A stretch of 64,000 nt of DNA from Acanthaster planci (lineage: Eukaryota; Echinodermata; Asteroidea; Valvatida; Acanthasteridae), in NCBI RefSeq assembly GCF_001949145.1, contig NW_019091449.1, forward strand, positions 66,358 to 130,357. Reading direction: 5' to 3'. A model generated the notes under the pieces. It was not told where the DNA came from. It saw nothing but the letters and a program-made list of their open reading frames with translations, and made no database searches. This document shows positions 1 to 11,621 of the stretch, piece by piece. Made by a program: the position numbers and the translations under genes. The first letter of the stretch is position 1, and each line of letters opens with the position of its first letter.

Positions 1-585
1 TTATACCCTAACAGGGATCCCCCTAAATGTCAGTGCAATTTTTTGGCATGAGGGAGTTTGATAACAGATTTCAGACTCTCTTGCACATAGTGAGACATCA
101 CGCTAGCAGACAGTGTATTGTTTTTCCTTGTTCACTTCTAAATTTTTCATATTCACAGGAATCTTTTGTAAACTTCAACTTAAAGTGTACAAGAAAAAGA
201 ACATGCACAATGTGCAGTACAAGCACACATGTACTGTACATGTACGTCATGACCACACATTCACACGCATGAAATACAGTTTTGGTGCATTTGACGTTAG
301 TGTGCCAGGTATAAGTTGCTTGATGATGAACTGCAATAACCATAGTACATGTACATGTTGTAATGGCATACTTCACTTTACATGAACATAAAAAGGACTC
401 AAATTACTGAAACTTCTTCAAAAAGGATTAAAAATGAATTCACTATCAATATGCTGCCGATGAGTTGAAAGGAGTTTACTACATGTGTCGACTTCTCAGG
501 TCAACTGACACGGTTTGTAATACAGTAAATTTTGGTTACATTCTGAGTGTGTACAAATGTAACTCTCTTTCACACTCGTTATATA

Positions 586-622
586 TGTACATGTACAGTA
601 CATACATGTACATGTATATGTT
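586..622. repeat. TACATG microsatellite
   Basis: TACATGTACAGTACATACATGTACATG-type array. One of the first of many across the window; each is built of the palindromic steps GTAC and CATG. Confidence 0.8.
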
Positions 623-1747
623 CGGACAACTTTCATCTTCCCAGCACAACTAACCTTATTCAACAAAAAATGGCTGTCTTATCCATTGCACTTGTCTACA
701 TTGCTCTAATCAGCACCACAGAATGTACGTACTTGAACTTGATGGGCCGACGTGATTCAGAAAATAAGAACTGGCGAGCTGCTGCGTGATACAGATCTCG
801 GACGGCCAGATGTATTTATAAACTCCTGAGCTGGCAGAGTTACTATCTTGAGTGCCGACAAGGAGACAAGATATCATTTACCACTTGGAGTGAGGGGCTG
901 TCAACATTGGTACGTTGTCTGGCTCTTGGATGTCCTCATGTGCTCCATTCCAGCATGTTATCACCGTGTTCCCGGGCAAGTTTCCTTTGCTCTGCCTAGC
1001 AGTTGTACACACAGCAGTAGTAAATGCACAACTGCAGTGAATGCAGCAAATGCTACGGAGTTCCTAAAAAACAGTGAGTGTGTGTGTGTACCCGACTGTA
1101 CTATGCTATTTGTTACACACTCTACATGTACATGTACATTATATGCATGCGTCTCACGGAAACTGTGCTGCTGCATGAATGCAATCAGCTCTCTTGTGTG
1201 CAACACAGTAATCCAGTGAGTGCCCGAGTCACACGCAATGATGTCAAACACCCGGCTACCTCATGAATAATTCATGGCGGCGGGCACCACCGTGCACTAG
1301 CTGCATTCATCCTATCCAGGGAGCCAAATGTCAGGCTTGTTGGTTGGTGGCGGGTTGTATGTACCTGTATGCATGCTCTCTTGACTCACTGACCAATGTA
1401 CGTCAAAGCATGGCTGGCCACTGATTCAGTAGCTACTGTACTGTCTGGAGAGACACCATGAGTTGTGAAAACTTGCCACAAGCTGAGTCCTCATGCTTAC
1501 AGTAATCACCTGAATACGTACAATCTACTTTTAGGTGTACTTATACACTTCTAAAATACGCTCCAAGGTATACATATATGTACATGTACAAGTTTGTCAT
1601 TGTTCAGTAATTCATAAGTGAACATGTCTGCATACAGCTATTTGAGTGTTCATGGGGGAGGGGTGTAGTACCCAGTTCTTGTCACCCCCTTCGTTTTACA
1701 GTGGAACATCCCAAAGCACAAGATTATATGGTGCAAAGCATGTGCCT

Positions 1748-1795
1748 ATGTACATGTACATGTATGTACTGGTACATGTACAGTTTTTATTGTAT
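1748..1795. repeat. TACATG microsatellite
   Basis: Interrupted TACATGTACATGTATGTAC array in repeat-poor surroundings. Confidence 0.75.
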
Positions 1796-3152
1796 TGTAC
1801 ATTTGTACATGAAGCATCAAGAGCCTGCATAGGAAACTGATGATTTTCACTGAAGTCTTCTGCAAGGGTCAGTGATTCTGAAATGTGACACGGAGTGCGT
1901 GTATGTGATATTTGACTAGTAACGGAACTGCAACCAATTTCCTGAAAACTGTGAGCAGTGAAGCATCATCCATACACAGTGCGCTGCCCTGCACTGTATG
2001 CCCAAGGATTATCCACACACATGCAGGTCTTCACACTAAAAAGTACTATAATTGTCGTACACACGCATTGTGTGTACATGTTCAATGAGTTAAATCTTTT
2101 TCATTCATCTGTAATCCAGTGCACTGCCTTCAATCGCCAAGTTTCATACAGTCGGTCCTGATCAAAAGCTAAACAAAATTCAGTGATGTTCAACAGGCAT
2201 AACGTTTTTTTCTTTGGGGGGGCTGCACTGCATTATGCACTTCATGCCAGGGGGGTAGACTTTTCCAGAAAGCAACAATCACCCTTCTGATGACAGGTTT
2301 TGTAGGTGTTGGGCGCAAACAGTCAATCTACGTAATTACTCAATCTTGCTATACAATATGTATTGGTAGGTTAGTTCATGTAAATACTAATGCATTTTCT
2401 TGCTACCGTAATGTTGTGGAAGACAGTTTTGTAAAAAAGACATGCAATGTTTTAAAAAGAGACATTCAGTTGGAGATTTCATACGGGATTGACTGATGAT
2501 GTAACACAATCATGACAATTGCATGAATGTGCTATATATTGTAACTAGACGGATCGCGCCCAAGTACAACATACATGTACTTGCTCTTCCCATCTAGCAA
2601 GGAGTAACAAAAGTAACTTCACAAAGTTGGAGATTATTGCTCAAGCAGCCATTCGGACCCAAGCCCTCCTATTTGTCAGCAGAGACAATATAATGAATGG
2701 TAATACCCATGCTTGGAAGAGATGCACATGGTGAGCAAAGTGAAAACAATTACACACATGTGGGATACAATGGCCAGCACTGCCACCGCCAGACCAAAGT
2801 AAATAGATGGAGAGAGGTACATAAACCACCAAATTGCCAACTGACCACACTGAGAGTGTAGCCAGGTATCCTACATGTACCCCTTGGTATCTGGGGCTTG
2901 TATGTACAATGCAGATGGTTTTCAGGGACAAGATACTTGCACACACAAGGCACAAGTCCGTCAATGCAGAACCTCATAAACTTTATCAAGCTGTTTGGAC
3001 TGTTAGATGAATATTTTCTGGTTTTCCTCAGATATCACGTCGCGTTGAAGTGAAAGCAGAGGTACTTTGCTCACAAATAGTTTTGTGGAAGGAACCACCT
3101 TTTGTGTTTAAATACGGAATCAGGAATCCCATCACTTAAACAAACTCCGGAC

Positions 3153-3166
3153 TGCTATTTTTAGCA
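3153..3166. promoter_or_regulatory. Exact MEF2-type site in TGCTATTTTTAGCA
   Basis: The 14-mer TGCTATTTTTAGCA is identical to 34829-34842, including the flanking TGC/GCA that extends the dyad. A single site here with no cluster around it. Confidence 0.25.
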
Positions 3167-6065
3167 GGTCACACTCTGCCCATCACTCGCCTGACCCGAG
3201 CATGCCAACCTGATGCTGATAGCAATGACCAAGACTATGTAGCTGATAACAAGCACCAACTGTGATTTCTGTTGGTGCCCAGAGATCATCCGACTAAATG
3301 ACCGAGGTTTGCGTGCCCCAGGACTGACTAATGCTTGCAAATTGTTGGCAGTTTTTTGGTTTTTTTTGCTCTTTAACCCGGAGATCACTTACATAAATGA
3401 AGATATCAGCAGTAATTAAAAAGAAGAAAAAAACTGCATACATGGACACGTATGTAGGCCCTCAGTCACGGCATATGTGATACGTGACTGTATCCCACAA
3501 AACGGGTCTTCAACAGAGGCCACTTGGTTTTTTTTATTTTGGGGGGGGGTTTTATTGCTTAAATATTACTTGGAGCATAATGAAATCTTTGATTTGGTGT
3601 GTCTCTTAGTTGGCCATCCCGATGAACATTGAGGTGATATAAAATGTCCAGTAAACACAGCTCTTCTACTGGTACTCTAGTTGTTATCTATAGACTCATA
3701 AAAAAGGGACCTGAATTCGGATCACAAATGCAATACGTCAAGACTACGAGTGACAACTAAAAAAGGTAAAAGACAACAGATTGGCATTTGCCGTTACCGG
3801 CAAACACATCATCCACGTACACGTCTAGACCAACCATTCTGTCAGTACATATACTCGTCTGTGTAGGCCTTTCTTACGTAACACTGCCCAACAAGCAGGG
3901 TGAAGTTTACTGTGAACAAAATCACAGAGCTGTCTAAAATTAAAGCCCCAAAAGTACTGGTACATTGCGTATACATTTACTGCTGACATCATTTCCCACA
4001 TACACCTGTTTGATCAAGTGATAATCCACAGCCATCATCCATATACATGCAACTCTGAAGGTCTACCCTTGTATTACCATACACAATTTCACAGGACCCA
4101 CACGATTTGGCCATCGATGGTGATTAATCCTTTTGACATTTCTCTCCAGCACGGCTTCAGAAGCCACAAGATCTCCACTGAGAGAGCTTCCTTTTTTCCC
4201 TCCTGAGACACCCACGACCATCAGTGCATGTACAGTGTAGCTCTCCCATGGGTAACAAGTCCCCTCGGCCTGTGATTTTCACTCAGTGGGGATGCGTCAA
4301 CCACAGGCATACAGTTTTCTCAACACAGCGGGAAAGATCAGCAATTAAAACAGAACCAGTTGCTTCTGATTTGCTGATACAGTAGTTACAGGTACCGGTA
4401 CATCTACTGAATGATGACGTCTAATGATATGTCTACTGAAATTAGTATCCTCCCATTTCTGATGCATAAATAACTGCTTAACTGAGCAGGTTTTCATACC
4501 CTGAATTCACAGTTTTTTGCTACTACGCTACAAATTATGAACTGAACCATCTAAAATATATTTTCCTAAATACCATACCGTGCCATACATCTTTATAATA
4601 ATGTACATGTCAGTGCTTGAAATTGCTCCCCTGATGGACCAGGAAACTTTGTGTAAAACTATTATAAGTGCCTGAATCATTCAAAGACAATGCACAAATT
4701 GTTGTTTGAATCATCAAGAGGGGTGGAGTTTGGGTTGGGCAGGTACCGGTAACACTGCTTATGTACACAAGTGCAAAGTTGGTTAGTGAAACATGGTCTG
4801 AAATCAGCCTTTAGAATTTGAAAAAAAAAAAGTGGAGTTGTGTTAAGAAGGAATACATTGTGGTACACATGAAAATGTACATGTACGGTACATGTAGGTC
4901 TCAACACTGACAAAGACAGCCTTTTCTTCTGTGTCTGGTTCCCAACCTTGTTGTTTGGAGACCGCCATGGGGTGTTTATAGAAGCTCTGGTCAAGCAGGC
5001 AACACAGCAAGGTGGAACCATATTGGGTAACCAATCAAGGCCTGGCGTTGGTAAAAACGCAACAGGTTCCTAGGATAATGGAATTCATTTGATACACCCC
5101 CAAAACCAAAAACTGGTATGGTGATGACTTTTAGATGAAGGGCCGAAAAACCTGACTTACATGTGAATTATTTCAGTGTCTTTAAAAGCACTTCGGCAAA
5201 GCAACCCCTCTTCACTTTAGTACTACACACCGGTACATGTATGGATCAATTAAAATCTCCATCGATTTTGGGATGGTAACAACACGGCAAGTTTACATGC
5301 ACTTTTAAAAATTCCAAATTTGACAGGTTGGGGCTCTTCTACCGAGTACACTGTACGAGGAGGGTTTTACAGTATGTAAATCTGAGAGTGTACACTAAAC
5401 TCATGTCAGCACTCATGTCTTTTTATCAGGTGCAAATCGGCACATTGTATTACTACATTCAGTATGTTGTACATATACACTGTACAAGTCAAAAAAATGT
5501 ACACAAAATCGCTGATGGAACAACTTCCAAAACAATCTGCAAGAAGGGGTAAAGTACTTGGGATTTCTGGACAGCCTTTGTCAAAGCTCTATATGCACGC
5601 AAACAACCCAATGACAAACACAGGAACAATCTTATCGTTAATCCCATCAGTTGCACATTCATTCGCATATAACAGAAGGCTGCTGGGGATAAACCTGATC
5701 ACAGCTGTAGGCAAATAAATGTTTACAGTTTACAGTGGAAGTGATACAGTCCCAATTACTTGCGCTTGGCAGAACGAAAACAGCTCTGCCTGATTGTAGA
5801 GATTAAATGGCCATTCAGACAGCTCCGCGCAATCAGAAAAAAAGGGGGGGTTCCAGGATGGGATTTAATTGGTACATGTACATGCACTTTGACAAATGCA
5901 TCAAATGCAGAAACTACAGAAATCTCCAACTTCTAATCTCACTGATAAGCCAGCACAGGTACTGTACAGATACCACCACCAGTACTTTGCGCAATATACC
6001 CGGTACATGTATGTTGTGTCCTTCAAAGCATTTCAGGCAACGTTGCAACCAGTAGGCCCACTGTA

Positions 6066-6110
6066 CACACGTGTACATGTACGTACATACTCGTACATGT
6101 ACATGTCCAC
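6066..6110. repeat. TACATG/ACGTAC microsatellite
   Basis: Array mixing GTACATGTAC with ACGTACATAC steps. Confidence 0.75.
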
Positions 6111-7578
6111 AGATGCAAGCTGCGCAAAAACGGGTTGAATCTCCTTACACTTCACAATGTTTGTATACAGTGTATATGCATACTTATAGATCCAACACTG
6201 TATGCACATTCTGTAAACGATATTCTCAGAATCCACACAACTTATCTACACGAACGTAACTGCAACTGAACATTTGTAGACAACAGCAACTTCTTTTTCA
6301 GATTTGTGTTCGGACTCTATTGCTGAAAAGTGACATAATGCTAATGAACAGCACTGCAAAGGAGTAAATTTAAAACCTAGAAAATGTCAAAAAGCAAGTT
6401 TGACAAAGTTAAGAAGAAAAGAACAGATCACAAATTCCTGATGACCAGCCGTTCCACCACAGCAACCCTTTTCTGCAATACTCCACTAATTACATTTTTA
6501 TGACCACAGGTCTCCAGTAACTACAGTAGTAAAGAAGCACCTGTTAGGACTAATCCTAATAGTCTGCCCGGACTAGTACCCGGACTAGTACCGGTATTTG
6601 GCACAGGACTGCAAGAAGGTACTACAAAAACTGTTGCAACATCTGCTCCGGCTACCAGCACTTCTATTCTTGTAAACAGGCCATTGCTTTTTATTGCACA
6701 GTTTTGAATAATAAGGATAAAAATAAAAGAGGGGATCCCTGAACTACATGTCTCACAGAGGCCACACTGCGGGCATTGACTACCGGTACTTACATGTGTA
6801 CTGATGTGGCACAGATACTAGACTAGGTGATGGATATTTTGTTAAACCTACAGGTGTACATGTAAGTGTATGGAGTTCCCTGTGAAACGGTGTGATCTCA
6901 GAGTGCTAAAGCCATGTGAGCTTTCAGCTTTAAGGTTCACATTGGCAGTAAAACCAGAATTTGAGTTTCTGAAGAAAAAAATCTTCAATGTCCAAGGATC
7001 CATAGAAAATAATGTTAACCAGTCAAGGGGACCTTACCTGATCAAGTTTTAATTTTGGTGGAGTTGGAATGCCTGACATTGAATAATGCAAATTTCCTTA
7101 CACAAGCACGGGCATATTGAACGCCTTTCAAACTCTTTACATTTTTCTTTTTTCATTTCACATGAGCACTGTAAACACAAATCTGTCTGACGCAAAGGAC
7201 TACACAGCAAGTTAGCCAATGTTCCGTTTTGTCCCATTCGTATCACTGGTACCGTGATATTCTTTAAACAGTGGTACTAGGGTACGAGCAATTATCCCAC
7301 CACATGCTTGTGCTCTTCTAATGCAAACTGTCAACAACAGTTGCGCATGAAGTTGGTGACGAAACAACATTCCCCTTTAGGGGCTGCCCTACATGTACAT
7401 ACACGTACCTGGTACTAGCACTATGAAATGAACCTCTGTCCTCCAATTCTTCCTTTCATGACAGTCCTCGTCATTGTTTGTTCATCATATCGCTACTGAC
7501 GAGTAGCCACATTAGCAACAATTTTCACTGCCGGTTATTAATAGCATTGTTGCCATCAAAGATTGTACAATGCAAGGC

Positions 7579-8204
7579 CGTGAAGTTGAGTGCTTGTTTG
7601 CCGAGTACTTAGAGTATAATTTCACCGGTACTTCAACGTCCGAATACTTTGCAAACTGAGGACAAGTCATGGATTTCTGAGTACAAATACCGGGGTACAA
7701 GTACTTCAAGCATGGAAATGAGTCCAAGTACATTGTGTTTGAAGTCAGCAAGTACATGTAAGTGTTCCTAACATAAGCTAAAAAAAGTATCATTTTTGTA
7801 AGCGGTTTTCGACAAATTGCAATCACTTTTTATTCACAATTTGCAGTCCCAAATCAAAAGTGTTTTCCAAGGAAATGTGGTGGTGCACAGCTTACAGACA
7901 TGAAAGCTTACCGGTAGGTCATTTAATAAAATTAGTAAAATTAGTTTAAAGTCCCGAGCTTTGTACATGTACAATTTTTTAATCAGTACAATTATTTTAT
8001 CGAGTTTTTTATTTGAGTATAACTACTGTACCTTGATGATCGACTTTAAGTTGGACATGTCGAGTTCAAGTACTTTGCTGCCTGAATAAAAGTACATGTA
8101 CAATGTATGAGTGCTTTGACATTTGAGTACGAGTGTGAGTATGAGCATCATAAAAAATAGTTCCTGGCTAGAACTTGAGTACAAGCACTTTTGCTCAACA
8201 ACGT
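7579..8204. repeat. Degenerate GAGTACAAGTACTT repeat, possible TIR element
   Basis: Many imperfect copies of GAGTAC, AAGTACTT and related steps lie within 620 bases. GTTGAGTGCTTGTTTGCC near the left and the complement of the right end, GTTGAGCAAAAGTGCTTG, are inverted. The layout resembles the GACTCGAGTC-rich element at 52916-53338 but no duplication is seen. Confidence 0.33.
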
Positions 8205-9469
8205 ACGGTGGTGCCCAGTACCGGTACATGTAGTAACACTTTATAACATAACTTACATGTAGGATTCCTTTTGCGAATTAAGCTCAATACCAGCAGGATA
8301 GGCGGCAGATTCTACCGGTATCCTCGCAAAAATTGCACACTTAACATTCACACGACCAATACTGTTGACACAGTACACAGATTTCACAATGATGCAGACT
8401 CTGTGTACTTTTGGAGGTCTTGATCCTTGCGACAAGCACACAGGTATCCCTGTATTTGCGATATCATTGTGATTTCATCAAACGAGACCCGTGTTTTCAA
8501 CATTCATGTGAATGGGCCTTCGGGCAACATGCATGAATCAAGGTCTTTCAAAACACACTTTAAGTCCTTCAAATCTGGTTGGAACAATGGAGTTTTAATT
8601 AAAACTACTGGTGTACAAGTGTGCGGTATTCTTGGTAAATAGGCATTATCTACTGATTATACCTACTGAGTTGATCTTGACCATATTATGTACTGGTACA
8701 TGTAGTGGAAAGCAATGAATTAGATTTATTAGGAATAACATCACAGATGTGATTTTAAAAAAGTGTCTTTGAATTAATGAATTAAAAGAAGTAGTAAATA
8801 AAATTGGCATGGAGCATTTATGGAAGTCAAAATTAAAATCTGAAAAACACAAACAATTTCCCCTGAAACATAAAGAGGACCATGATATTGCACATTCTTA
8901 ACTTTTTTTTCTCCACAAAACCCTGCGACTTCATTTTGAGCAAAAAAAAAACCTTACCCCCTGAGAGCAGAAATTAATCTTCCCCCCAAGAAATTTGTTG
9001 TGAATTCTTTCCTGCAATCTCAAAAAGGTGTTACAATTTACCATTTAAGGCTTAACCCATGCAACAGACTTGATGACGTGCTAATGCAACCAGGTACAGT
9101 GCTCACACCATCTTTGGACAGAGAGAGAAAGGTTGCATCTGTCGCGGATTGGGACGCAGCCGTGAAATATTCATCCCCTTGCAAACCTTTCTGACTTCAG
9201 ACAACTCAACAGGGGAAGTGTTCTGGTCAAGGTAGACAGCAAATTGTGCGTGCGCTGCCTGTCCCACGGTCCTCTGACCCAGTGAGTGCAGCCCTAAAAG
9301 GGAAAATCCTCCCCCCCCCCTTCGCCTTTTTCCTCAAGAAAAATTTGCCTTTTTAAAGTTCACAGAAGACGTACACATGATGCAGGCCTCCAAGAATGCA
9401 ACGCGCAAAGGAAATGTAAATGGGATTTTAATGCAACGGGGTGTGCATTGAACTGGACAAAAATACGAT
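8205..9469. other. No gene seen
   Basis: Short open frames only, none with a domain. C and A runs occur near 8940-8990 and 9308. No convincing splice pair. Confidence 0.5.
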
Positions 9470-9640
9470 GTTTTTTTTTTTTCCAACCTTATTAGGAGAC
9501 ACCACAGGAAGATCGAGTGCTGACTCCGTACGTGTCTCAACATGGCAGGGATGTTGATTTTAAGTATGACTATAATAAGGATCGGTGAGAACTTGAAGGC
9601 TATCCTCGTATTTGTGGTTTCACTCATTTTTTAAAACCTA
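9470..9640 (+). repeat. Dispersed repeat pair A, copy 1
   Basis: ATGTTGATTTTAAGTATGAC through GTATTTGTGGTTTCACT aligns with ATGTTGATCTTTAGTGTGAT through AAAATGGTTTCAAC at 10440-10610, about 1 kb away and in the same orientation. No ORF or termini recognised. Confidence 0.5.
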
Positions 9641-10043
9641 TGAGGATAAAGTACACCTGAGGAAGACTGTGCATTGATTAGGCTACATTAAAAAAAAAAT
9701 AATTGGTGAGCATCATTATTTTTTTTTTAATCTCGGGGTGGAAGGCCTTTTTTTTTCAGTTCAACATAAATCTTTGCTGGATCAGAAAGTATTAAATAAA
9801 GAGCAGTTTCCTCAATGAAATGAGTTTCATTTATCTTCTTTACGAAAGGATTTTACACAGGCAAGTCATTCATCACAAAACTTAAGAGACACTATAGGGG
9901 TTGTACAGCCAGGCAAAAACAGGATTTTCTCAGAGAGGGTCATTGGTGCTGTAGCTCTATGAAGTAGAATCAGTATGTAGGAATCCTACATGTAGGAATG
10001 GCCGCCACTATTGAGTACTGACCCAGCATGCAACTGGGGTTGA

Positions 10044-10177
10044 GGCCGCATCTAAATTACACACTGTGGCTTCGCCCACATGGTACAAAGCTATTGTGGC
10101 TGCCGCCTTGCCCGCTGCTCTATTATCAACAGGTTTGTTCACGAGGCCGCAACCGCAGCCAATAATTCGGATGCGGC
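10044..10177. mobile_element. PIF/Harbinger-like foldback MITE, copy A
   Basis: The left end GGCCGCATCTAAATTA and the right end, as complement GCCGCATCCGAATTAT, are inverted repeats with further pairing at TGTGGCTTCG / GGCTGCGGTTG. The outer triplets are TGA and TTA, consistent with a decayed three-base duplication. Same end as the element at 39144-39268. Confidence 0.48.
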
Positions 10178-10439
10178 TTACATGAACATGCTAACAGTTT
10201 GGTGAATCTCAACCCGTGGGCTCAGTCTTGCCATGCCATGGGGTTGAGGTTGGGTGAATCTGCACTCGTACATGTACCGGTAGCCTAGATGTTTGGGAGT
10301 AATTGGCGATTTCCGAAAGTATCCTTTCCAAAGTGCATAACAGAAGGTTGCTAAATTTGAATAAGGGATCTTCCAAAAGGCCGTTTTTTCTTTTTTTTCA
10401 ATAAATACAAAATTTTAAAAAATTGGGCTGGGTATATTT

Positions 10440-10610
10440 CTTAGGGGCGGGTGGGGAAGATCACCAACCTTTTTTTATGTGGCCTTAGCATATTATACAT
10501 ACAATATGTATGTCCAAACAAAGCAGCAATGTTGATCTTTAGTGTGATCATAATGAGAATCATTGGAGAGCCATCCTTGTGAAAATGGTTTCAACTGCAA
10601 AGGTCTGTGA
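10440..10610 (+). repeat. Dispersed repeat pair A, copy 2
   Basis: Partner of 9470-9640, diverged with small gaps. Copy A of the Harbinger-like foldback lies between the two. Confidence 0.5.
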
Positions 10611-11560
10611 CTAGTAGCCACTGACTGGATGACTTTATTCAACTTACATGTACTTAGAGAAGCCAAAGACTGGAGAGAAAGTTGCTTAGAAAATTAAAGG
10701 TGAGCAAACCCTGTGCACCTGATTTTACTTTTGAATGCCACAGAAACAGCCAAGCGAAAACATTCTATGGGTAGGCCAAGCCAATGCTCTAGCAGTAAAT
10801 GTTACATGGTCTGACCTTTTGGGGGTATTTGGTTGGTCGTTATCAGGACTAAGTGATGTTTTATAACCATACTCCCCTCCCAATCCCATGGCTACCTGCC
10901 TATCGGATTTCAACCAAGACCCAGGGAAGACAGAGATAACTCCTGCCTGACGACTGATCCACCCATGATCCCCTAACCAAATTGCCTCGCCGACAGAACA
11001 AACTCCATCATAAATTGGAAGATTTCACGCTGGCAAGGTGGTAGAGACCCCCCTGGATCGTGCAGAGAGGAGACCCGGAAAGATTTCCCGCTGTCCAACC
11101 TGTGAGAGTGGCATTTCCAGGCCAGATCTATGGGAATTTCATTACTCTGCACAAATCCCCAACAAGGGTCATGATTTAATGGCTATGTAACCCAAGCCTG
11201 GGGAAAAAAGGAGACTTTTTCTCCCTCTCTCTCTCTTGTAATTTATCTCGGAAGTCTCCCGAAAATGGAGGAGCCGGGGATCAATGAGTTCACTCCATTC
11301 TCCCTCCCAAACAGCCCGACCTGCCTGCGTGTCTCAATGATTTCCACGGGAGCACTGCTGACGTCAACGTAACTGGCGAGGGGATGCGAAGGTGGCGTAA
11401 TTTGGAGGAAATATTGAATTAGGTGCTGGGCTCTTACTGGTCTAGCATGTCCCTTATGCCATGGTGAAGGGCAGAAACCTGTAAGCGGACTTTCAACACA
11501 CATGTAGCTGGATTTGTACACGTAAAGGGCTGCCCAACTCTAACGGCCTGGAATACCTAC
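10611..11560. other. GC-richer low-repeat block beside candidate exon
   Basis: About 900 bases nearly free of TACATG repeats, with a CT run at 11221-11238, lying just downstream of the candidate exon in that gene's sense. Open frames on the minus strand (10725-10913 and 11243-11521) are not recognised. Candidate conserved non-coding DNA or an unrecognised exon region. Confidence 0.35.
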
Positions 11561-11621
11561 CTTCACACCTGTAGCTTCCTGGATCAACCTCTTCAGAAAT
11601 CCTGATGAGCAAGTCTTGAAA
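11561..11621 (-). CDS. Candidate internal coding exon, possible DED-helix or Ig-strand fragment
   Basis: On the minus strand a long pyrimidine tract (complement of 11624-11632) precedes CAG at 11622-11624, with a branch-like TGCTGAT about 33 bases before the acceptor. The 61-base exon then ends at the donor AAG/GTAGGTAT. An alternative donor ACAG/GTGTGA lies 8 bases earlier. Frame 1 reads FQDLLIRISEEVDPGSYRCE and is the frame predicted by the phase-0 donor at 50063. The LLxxISEExD pattern resembles helix 1 of a death-effector domain. The DPGSYRC end equally fits an Ig F-strand (D-x-G-x-Y-x-C). Frame 2 is also open. I cannot decide between these families from 20 residues. The splice signals make a real exon plausible; the family call is inference. 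Confidence 0.4.

Larger units (their letters stand above)
1..7578. other. No gene seen; microsatellite-bearing DNA
   Basis: Open frames here are short, unspliced in appearance and rich in Cys, Thr, Tyr and Met from TACATG repeats. A 15-base perfect palindrome CATGAATAATTCATG lies at 1261-1275. GC-richer patches at 2640-3310 and 4905-5045 hold nothing I recognise. CCGGACTAGTAC is duplicated at about 6568-6591. Confidence 0.5.

Noticed and set aside
1000-1073. Possible plus-strand exon between TCTGCCTAG and ACA/GTGAGTG
   Set aside because: Both splice-like signals are good and one frame is open, but the 24-residue peptide is unrecognised and there is no partner exon or other support. Such pairs arise by chance in 64 kb.
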